Assembly: GCA_900544205.1 (NCBI GenBank)
Contig: UQUG01000012.1
Coordinates: 1 to 38,108 of the forward strand
Direction: 5' to 3'
Source of the DNA: an uncultured Collinsella sp.
Lineage (GTDB): Bacteria; Actinomycetota; Coriobacteriia; Coriobacteriales; Coriobacteriaceae
DNA length: 38,108 bases
This document shows, piece by piece, positions 33,247 through 38,108 of the stretch. Each line of letters starts with the position of its first letter. Position 1 is the stretch's first letter. The position numbers were made by a program, and so were the translations under genes. Below the pieces are notes generated by a model that was given only the letters and a program-made list of their open reading frames with translations, had not been told where the DNA came from and searched no databases.

Positions 33247-35307
33247 ATGGCTATGCAAAAAGACATGATGAGCCGCGCGGTGCGCGATTCATTTGCCAAG
33301 CTTGACCCCCGTGTCCAGGTCCAAAACCCGGTCATGTTCTTGGTGTGGCTGTCGGCCGCCATGACCTCCATTCTGGCCATCGCCTCTATTTTTGGGGTAC
33401 AGGACGCCGGCGTCCCCACATACTATGTGATCGCCATTGCCGTCATTCTCTGGCTGACCGACCTCTTTTCAAATTTTGCCGAGGCACTTGCCGAGGGCCG
33501 CGGTAAGGCGCAGGCAGACTCCCTGCGCGCGGCGAAAAAGGACGTCGAGGCCCATCGCATCGAGTCCGTCGAGGATAAGGACCGCTTCACGGCCGTTCCC
33601 GGTACCGAGCTCTCACGCGGGGATCTGGTGGTCGTGCGCGCCGGCGAGCAGATTCCGGGAGACGGCGATGTCATCGAGGGTGCCGCCTCGGTTGATGAGT
33701 CGGCCATCACCGGCGAGTCTGCACCCGTGGTTCGCGAGGCTGGCGGCGACCGTTCTGCCGTCACTGGCGGCACCACCGTGCTTTCCGATTGGATTGTGGT
33801 GAAAATCACCAGCGAGCCTGGCCAGAGCTTCCTGGATAAGATGATCGCCATGGTTGAGGGCGCCGCCCGCAAGAAGACCCCCAACGAGGTCGCGCTCGAG
33901 ATCTTTCTGGTTGCTCTGTCCGTCATCTTCATCCTCGTGACGCTCGCGCTGTACTGCTATTCGAGTTTCTCTGCAGGGCTCAACGGTATGGCGAACCCCA
34001 CCGCTGTGACCACGCTCGTTGCCTTGCTCGTCTGTCTGGCGCCCACCACCATTGGTGCGCTGCTGTCCGCCATTGGCATCGCCGGCATGAGCCGACTGAA
34101 CGAGGCCAACGTGCTGGCCATGTCCGGCCGCGCCATCGAGGCTGCCGGCGACGTCGACATCCTCATGCTCGATAAGACCGGTACCATCACCTTGGGCAAC
34201 CGTCAGGCCGCTGAGTTCATTCCGGTCGACGGTGTCGATCCGGCGGAACTCGCCGATGCCGCGCAGCTGTCCTCTCTGGCGGATGAGACCCCCGAGGGCC
34301 GCTCCATCGTCGTGCTCGCCAAGGAGCAGTTCGGCCTGCGGGGCCGTACGCTCGAGGACAAGGGCATGGAGTTCATTCCCTTCACGGCGGCCACCCGCAT
34401 GTCCGGCGTGAACTACGCCGACAGCGAGATTCGCAAGGGTGCGGCCGATTCCGTGCGCACCTATGTGGAGGCAGCCGGCGGCGTGTTCTCCCAGGAGTGC
34501 GACGAGGCCGTCGAGCGCATTGCGAAGGTGGGCGGCACCCCGTTGGTCGTGGCAAAGGACCGACGTGTGCTGGGTGTCGTCTACCTTAAGGACATCATCA
34601 AGTCCGGCGTGAAGGAGAAGTTCGCCGATCTGCGCCGCATGGGCATCAAGACCATCATGGTGACGGGCGACAACCCGCTCACGGCGGCCGCCATCGCAGC
34701 CGAGGCGGGCGTGGACGACTTCCTGGCCGAGGCCACCCCCGAGGGCAAGCTCGAGAAGATCCGCGAGTTCCAGCGCGAGGGTCACCTGGTCGCCATGACC
34801 GGCGATGGCACCAACGATGCGCCGGCGCTGGCGCAGGCGGATGTCGCCGTGGCCATGAACACCGGCACCCAGGCCGCCAAGGAGGCCGGCAACATGGTCG
34901 ACCTCGACTCCAGCCCCACCAAGCTCATCGAGGTCGTGCGCATCGGCAAACAGTTGCTCATGACCCGCGGTTCGCTCACGACCTTTTCTGTTGCCAACGA
35001 CATGGCGAAGTACTTCGCCATCATCCCGGCGCTGTTCTCTCCGATCTATCCGGGACTGGGCGCCCTCAACATCCTGGGCCTCACCAACCCGTTGACGGCC
35101 GTGCTGTCCGCCATCATCTACAACGCGCTGGTCATCGTCGCGCTTATTCCAGCGGCCCTCAAGGGCGTCAAGTACCGCGAGGTTCCGTCCGGCCAGCTGT
35201 TGACCCATAACCTGCTGGTGTGGGGTCTGGGCGGCATCGTGGTGCCGTTCGTATTCATCAAGATCATCGACATGCTGCTGACCCTGTTCGGCGTCGGCAT
35301 GATGTAG
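33247..35307 (+). CDS. kdpB: KdpB P-type ATPase subunit
   Basis: Catalytic subunit of the high-affinity K+ importer, 686 aa. The actuator TGES motif is at 155-158, with Ser158 corresponding to the inhibitory phosphorylation site known in E. coli (Ser162). The phosphorylated Asp309 is in DKTGT, with the hinge motif GDGTNDAPAL and MVTGDNPLTAAAIA in the P domain. The pattern of membrane helices is typical of KdpB. The ATG is preceded by AAAGGAG with a 10-nt spacer, 15 nt after kdpA. Confidence 0.98.
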   Translation: MAMQKDMMSRAVRDSFAKLDPRVQVQNPVMFLVWLSAAMTSILAIASIFGVQDAGVPTYYVIAIAVILWLTDLFSNFAEALAEGRGKAQADSLRAAKKDVEAHRIESVEDKDRFTAVPGTELSRGDLVVVRAGEQIPGDGDVIEGAASVDESAITGESAPVVREAGGDRSAVTGGTTVLSDWIVVKITSEPGQSFLDKMIAMVEGAARKKTPNEVALEIFLVALSVIFILVTLALYCYSSFSAGLNGMANPTAVTTLVALLVCLAPTTIGALLSAIGIAGMSRLNEANVLAMSGRAIEAAGDVDILMLDKTGTITLGNRQAAEFIPVDGVDPAELADAAQLSSLADETPEGRSIVVLAKEQFGLRGRTLEDKGMEFIPFTAATRMSGVNYADSEIRKGAADSVRTYVEAAGGVFSQECDEAVERIAKVGGTPLVVAKDRRVLGVVYLKDIIKSGVKEKFADLRRMGIKTIMVTGDNPLTAAAIAAEAGVDDFLAEATPEGKLEKIREFQREGHLVAMTGDGTNDAPALAQADVAVAMNTGTQAAKEAGNMVDLDSSPTKLIEVVRIGKQLLMTRGSLTTFSVANDMAKYFAIIPALFSPIYPGLGALNILGLTNPLTAVLSAIIYNALVIVALIPAALKGVKYREVPSGQLLTHNLLVWGLGGIVVPFVFIKIIDMLLTLFGVGMM

Positions 35308-35319
35308 ACGGAGGTTTGT

Positions 35320-35910
35320 ATGTTCAAAGGTATCGCATCGCGCGCACTTGGCGTGTTCGCGCTGTTTACCGTCGTCTGCGGCCTGGGATACACGCTCGTG
35401 GTGACCGGCGTCGCGCAGCTTGCGTTTCCGTACCAGGCGAACGGATCGCTTATTACGGTCGACGGCAAGGTTGTGGGTTCCGAGCTCATCGGCCAGAACT
35501 TCGATGACGAAGCCCACATGTGGGGTCGTATCCAGAACGTGTCAATTGTCGAAGGCGAAGACGGCGAGCTCATGGCGTATGGTGCCCCGTCCAACCTGTC
35601 CCCGGCGAGTGAGGAGTATCGGCAGCTTGTGGATGCGCGCGTGAAGAAGATCCGCGCCGCCAACCCCGATGCCGATATGGACGCTGTGCCCGTCGACCTG
35701 GTGACGTGTTCGGGATCCGGCCTCGACCCGGAGATCTCTCCGGATGCCGCCGAGTACCAGGTACCGCGCCTGGCGAAGACCACGGGCAAGAGCGAAGGCG
35801 AGGTGCGTGAGATCATTGCCCAGTGCACCAAGGGCCGATTCCTGGGCGTCTTCGGCGAGCCCGCGGTCAACGTGCTCAAGGTGAACCTTATGCTGGACGG
35901 CGCGCTGTAG
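35320..35910 (+). CDS. kdpC: KdpC subunit
   Basis: Periplasm-facing accessory subunit of KdpFABC, 196 aa, with one N-terminal membrane helix (~10-33). Family motifs include GSELIGQNF, W68 in HMWGRIQN, the ALA/NLSP region and VTCSGSGLDPEISPDAAEYQVPRLAKTTG. It is thought to raise ATP or K+ affinity of the complex. GACGGAGG lies 7 nt upstream of the ATG. It is last in kdpFABC and is followed by palindromic repeat copy B as likely terminator. Confidence 0.96.
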   Translation: MFKGIASRALGVFALFTVVCGLGYTLVVTGVAQLAFPYQANGSLITVDGKVVGSELIGQNFDDEAHMWGRIQNVSIVEGEDGELMAYGAPSNLSPASEEYRQLVDARVKKIRAANPDADMDAVPVDLVTCSGSGLDPEISPDAAEYQVPRLAKTTGKSEGEVREIIAQCTKGRFLGVFGEPAVNVLKVNLMLDGAL

Positions 35911-35971
35911 GTGAGGGAGTGGCGGATGAGGGCATGACTGACTATCTGAGCCCTCAATTCCACTCCGCCCA

Positions 35972-36047
35972 TCAGTTGCGGTGGAATACGGACTGTTTTG
36001 CCTGTCAAAAGTCTTATCTACTCCGTATTCCACCGCAACTTTTTTGT
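35972..36047 (+). repeat. 75-nt palindromic repeat, copy B (right of kdp)
   Basis: A perfect 19-bp stem (35974-35992 with 36022-36040) is followed by TTTTTT on the plus strand. It probably terminates kdpFABC. It is nearly identical to copy A, in the same orientation, on the other side of the kdp locus. Confidence 0.88.
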
Positions 36048-36158
36048 GAGGGTCGGGATTGAAGGTGGGGAGTGCGAGCGAGTGCGAATGCAGCGGATAC
36101 TGATACGATAGGTACGTTAGCAACTGCCGCCGAGCGGCTCAAACGAAAGGAAGCCTGT

Positions 36159-38108
36159 ATGGAGTCCTCTGCCTATCCGATGCTCTTTAGCCCGATCAAG
36201 GTCGGTACAACCGAGGTCAAGAACCGCGTCTTTATGCCGCCGGTGTCCACCAACCTGGCCGATCATGGCTATGTGACCGATGACTTGGTCGATCATTACC
36301 GTGCCCGCGCCAAGGGCGGCGTGGGCCTCATCATCACCGAGGTCGTGACGGTCGAGCCCACCTATACCTATCTGCCGGGTGACATGTGCTGCTACGACGA
36401 CACGTTTATCCCCGGCTGGGAAAAGCTCGCCGCGGCCGTCCACGAGTACGGCTGCAAGATCATGCCGCAGCTCTTCCACCCCGCCTACATGGCCTTTAAC
36501 ATTCCGGGCACGCCGCGCCTGATCGCTCCGTCTTTTGTGGGTCCGTCCTATGCCCGCGAGGCGCCGCGCCCCATCACGGTCGACGAGATTCACGAGCTCA
36601 CGCACCAGTTTGGCGACGCTGCCGTGCGCATGCAGAAGGCCGGTGTCGATGGCGTCGAGGTCCATGCGGCGCACGCCCACGGCATGCTCGGCGGCTTTTT
36701 GACTCCGCTCTACAACAAGCGCACCGACGAGTACGGCGGCTCGCTCGACGCCCGTATGCGCTTCCTGCTCGAGGTCATCGCCGAGATTCGCGAGCGCTGC
36801 GGCAAGGACTTTATCATCGACGTTCGTATCTCGGGCGACGAGTACACCGATGGCGGCCTGACCCTCAACGACATGATTTACGTCTCGCGTCGCCTGGAGA
36901 AGGCCGGCGTCGACATGATTCACGTGTCGGGCGGCACCACCATCAAGCGCGGCTCTGCGATTCCCGCTGCCGGTACCCAGCAGGCCTCGCATGCCGCCTG
37001 CTCGCGTGAGATCAAAAAGCACGTCAACATTCCCGTCGCCACCGTCGGCCGCATTAACGAGGCCTGGATCGCCGAGGAGCTGATCGAGGACGGCGCTGCC
37101 GACATCTGCATGATGGGCCGCGCCAATCTGTGCGATGCCGAGTTCTGCAATAAGGCCGCTGCCGGCAACGCCGACGATATCCGCCCCTGCATTGGCTGCC
37201 TGCGCTGCCTGAACGGCATTATGTTCGGCAAGCGTATCTCCTGCACCGTCAACCCCGATGTTGAGCGCGACGAGGCCGGTTACGAGCCTGCCGCCGAGGC
37301 CAAGAACGTACTGGTTGTGGGCGCTGGTCCTGCGGGCATGGAGGCGGCGTTCATTGCCGCCAAGCGCGGCCACAACGTGGTGCTCGTGGACAAGCAGGAC
37401 GAACCGGGCGGCGAGATGCGCATCGCGGCCGTTCCGCCGGCAAAGCAGGAGCTCACCCGCGTGATCAAGTATCAGTACCGTCGTCTGGCCGAGGCGGGCG
37501 TGAAGTGCATATTTGGCACCGAGCTTACTGCCGAGGACATTCAGCGTGACTACGCGGGCTACGAGGTTGTCCTGGCTTATGGCGCCGAGCCCATCGCTCC
37601 GGCTTTCATGCAGGGCTTTAAGCAGGTTATGACGGCTGACGACCTGCTGGGTGGCAAGGCTTTCCCGGGCAAGAAGATCGTCATTGTGGGCGGCGGCACC
37701 GTTGGCTGCGAGACGGCAGATTATCTGGCTCCGCTGGTCAACGACCTGTCGCCGGCCAATCGCGATGTCACCGTTATCGAGATGACCAAGACGCTCGCCG
37801 CCAACGAGGGCGGCGCCGGTCGCGCGGTGCTCATCACGCGCATGCTCTCAAAGGGCGTCCACGTGCTGACCGAGGCCAAGGTGACCGAGATTACCGAGGA
37901 CGCCATCAGCTACGAGAAGGATGGCGAGGTCCACACCATCGCCGATGCCGATACGCTGGTGCTTGCCATGGGCTATCGTCCCAATACCAAGTTGGCCGAC
38001 GACCTTGCCGCTGCCGGTGTTGCCACCCACGTGTTGGGTGACGCCAACAAGTGCGGCAACATTCGCGACGCCATCGGCGACGGCTACAAGGTTGCCTGCG
38101 AACTCTAG
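36159..38108 (+). CDS. NADH:flavin oxidoreductase / 2,4-dienoyl-CoA reductase-like enzyme
   Basis: Three-part flavoenzyme of 649 aa, complete at the window edge. An N-terminal FMN-binding old-yellow-enzyme barrel (~1-335) includes FSPIKVGTTEVKNRVFMPP and YNKRTDEYGGSLDARMRF. A 4Fe-4S site follows at Cys344, Cys347, Cys350 and Cys362. A C-terminal FAD/NAD(P) domain has VVGAGPAGMEAA (~385) and VGGGTVGCETAD (~510). This architecture serves enoyl/dienoyl-CoA reductases, trimethylamine dehydrogenase and bile-acid BaiCD/BaiH-type enzymes; the substrate is not readable from sequence. The cluster spacing CX2CX2CX11C resembles trimethylamine dehydrogenase more than E. coli FadH (CX2CX3CX11C). ATG 36159 follows AAAGGAAG; an earlier in-frame start is unlikely. 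Confidence 0.92.
   Translation: MESSAYPMLFSPIKVGTTEVKNRVFMPPVSTNLADHGYVTDDLVDHYRARAKGGVGLIITEVVTVEPTYTYLPGDMCCYDDTFIPGWEKLAAAVHEYGCKIMPQLFHPAYMAFNIPGTPRLIAPSFVGPSYAREAPRPITVDEIHELTHQFGDAAVRMQKAGVDGVEVHAAHAHGMLGGFLTPLYNKRTDEYGGSLDARMRFLLEVIAEIRERCGKDFIIDVRISGDEYTDGGLTLNDMIYVSRRLEKAGVDMIHVSGGTTIKRGSAIPAAGTQQASHAACSREIKKHVNIPVATVGRINEAWIAEELIEDGAADICMMGRANLCDAEFCNKAAAGNADDIRPCIGCLRCLNGIMFGKRISCTVNPDVERDEAGYEPAAEAKNVLVVGAGPAGMEAAFIAAKRGHNVVLVDKQDEPGGEMRIAAVPPAKQELTRVIKYQYRRLAEAGVKCIFGTELTAEDIQRDYAGYEVVLAYGAEPIAPAFMQGFKQVMTADDLLGGKAFPGKKIVIVGGGTVGCETADYLAPLVNDLSPANRDVTVIEMTKTLAANEGGAGRAVLITRMLSKGVHVLTEAKVTEITEDAISYEKDGEVHTIADADTLVLAMGYRPNTKLADDLAAAGVATHVLGDANKCGNIRDAIGDGYKVACEL

Noticed and set aside
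27557..36047. Composite transposon around kdp
   Set aside because: The two flanking palindromes are only 75 nt, in direct orientation, with no transposase and no visible target duplication.

Overview
This window looks like a chromosomal segment of a Collinsella-like member of the Coriobacteriia (Actinomycetota). The basis is high G+C with strongly G/C-biased codon choice, Actinobacteria/Firmicutes-like protein types, an anaerobe's gene set (nickel lactate racemase, Feo ferrous-iron uptake, a flavin/Fe-S enoate reductase, PEP carboxylase) and many long palindromes between genes. The genus is an inference from gene style, not from a database search. No prophage, insertion sequence, CRISPR array, rRNA or tRNA was recognised.

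Layout. 1-10.6 kb: htpG; two tandem YhgE/Pip-type membrane proteins whose genes abut exactly; a DMT/EamA transporter; an M20D amidohydrolase followed by a broken MFS transporter gene. 10.6-15.2 kb: hisS and ppc (PEP carboxylase). 15.2-20.7 kb: a lactate-racemase region. larA and larD (lactate/glycerol-type channel) lie on the plus strand. Converging on them from the minus strand is larB-larC-tetR, with LarC reduced to its N-terminal half. 20.8-23.9 kb: serB (minus), aspS and an HPr-like protein. 24.0-27.5 kb: a Feo cluster of two FeoA proteins, FeoB and a small Cys-rich membrane protein. 27.6-35.9 kb: a complete Kdp potassium system, with kdpDE on the minus strand divergent from kdpFABC on the plus strand. 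This includes a 28-residue kdpF. 36.2-38.1 kb: a complete NADH:flavin oxidoreductase ending at the last base.

How genes work together. LarB and LarC make and load the nickel-pincer cofactor for LarA, and LarD probably passes lactic acid. LarE, the sulfur-insertion step, is not in the window, and neither is the C-terminal domain of LarC. KdpD/KdpE sense K+ limitation and should activate kdpFABC across the shared 245-nt divergent region. FeoA1, FeoA2, FeoB and the Cys-rich protein form one Fe(II) uptake unit preceded and interrupted by palindromes that could be metalloregulator sites.

The most unusual signal is non-coding. Two ~125-nt nested hairpin elements follow ppc and larD. They share a nearly identical core. 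Their outer 29-bp arms differ at about half of the positions yet still pair almost perfectly, so base changes on one side are matched on the other. Other points worth a look are the LarC truncation coupled to a TetR gene with a candidate operator upstream of larB, an HPr with Asp in place of regulatory Ser46, and a near-identical 75-nt palindrome on each side of the kdp locus.
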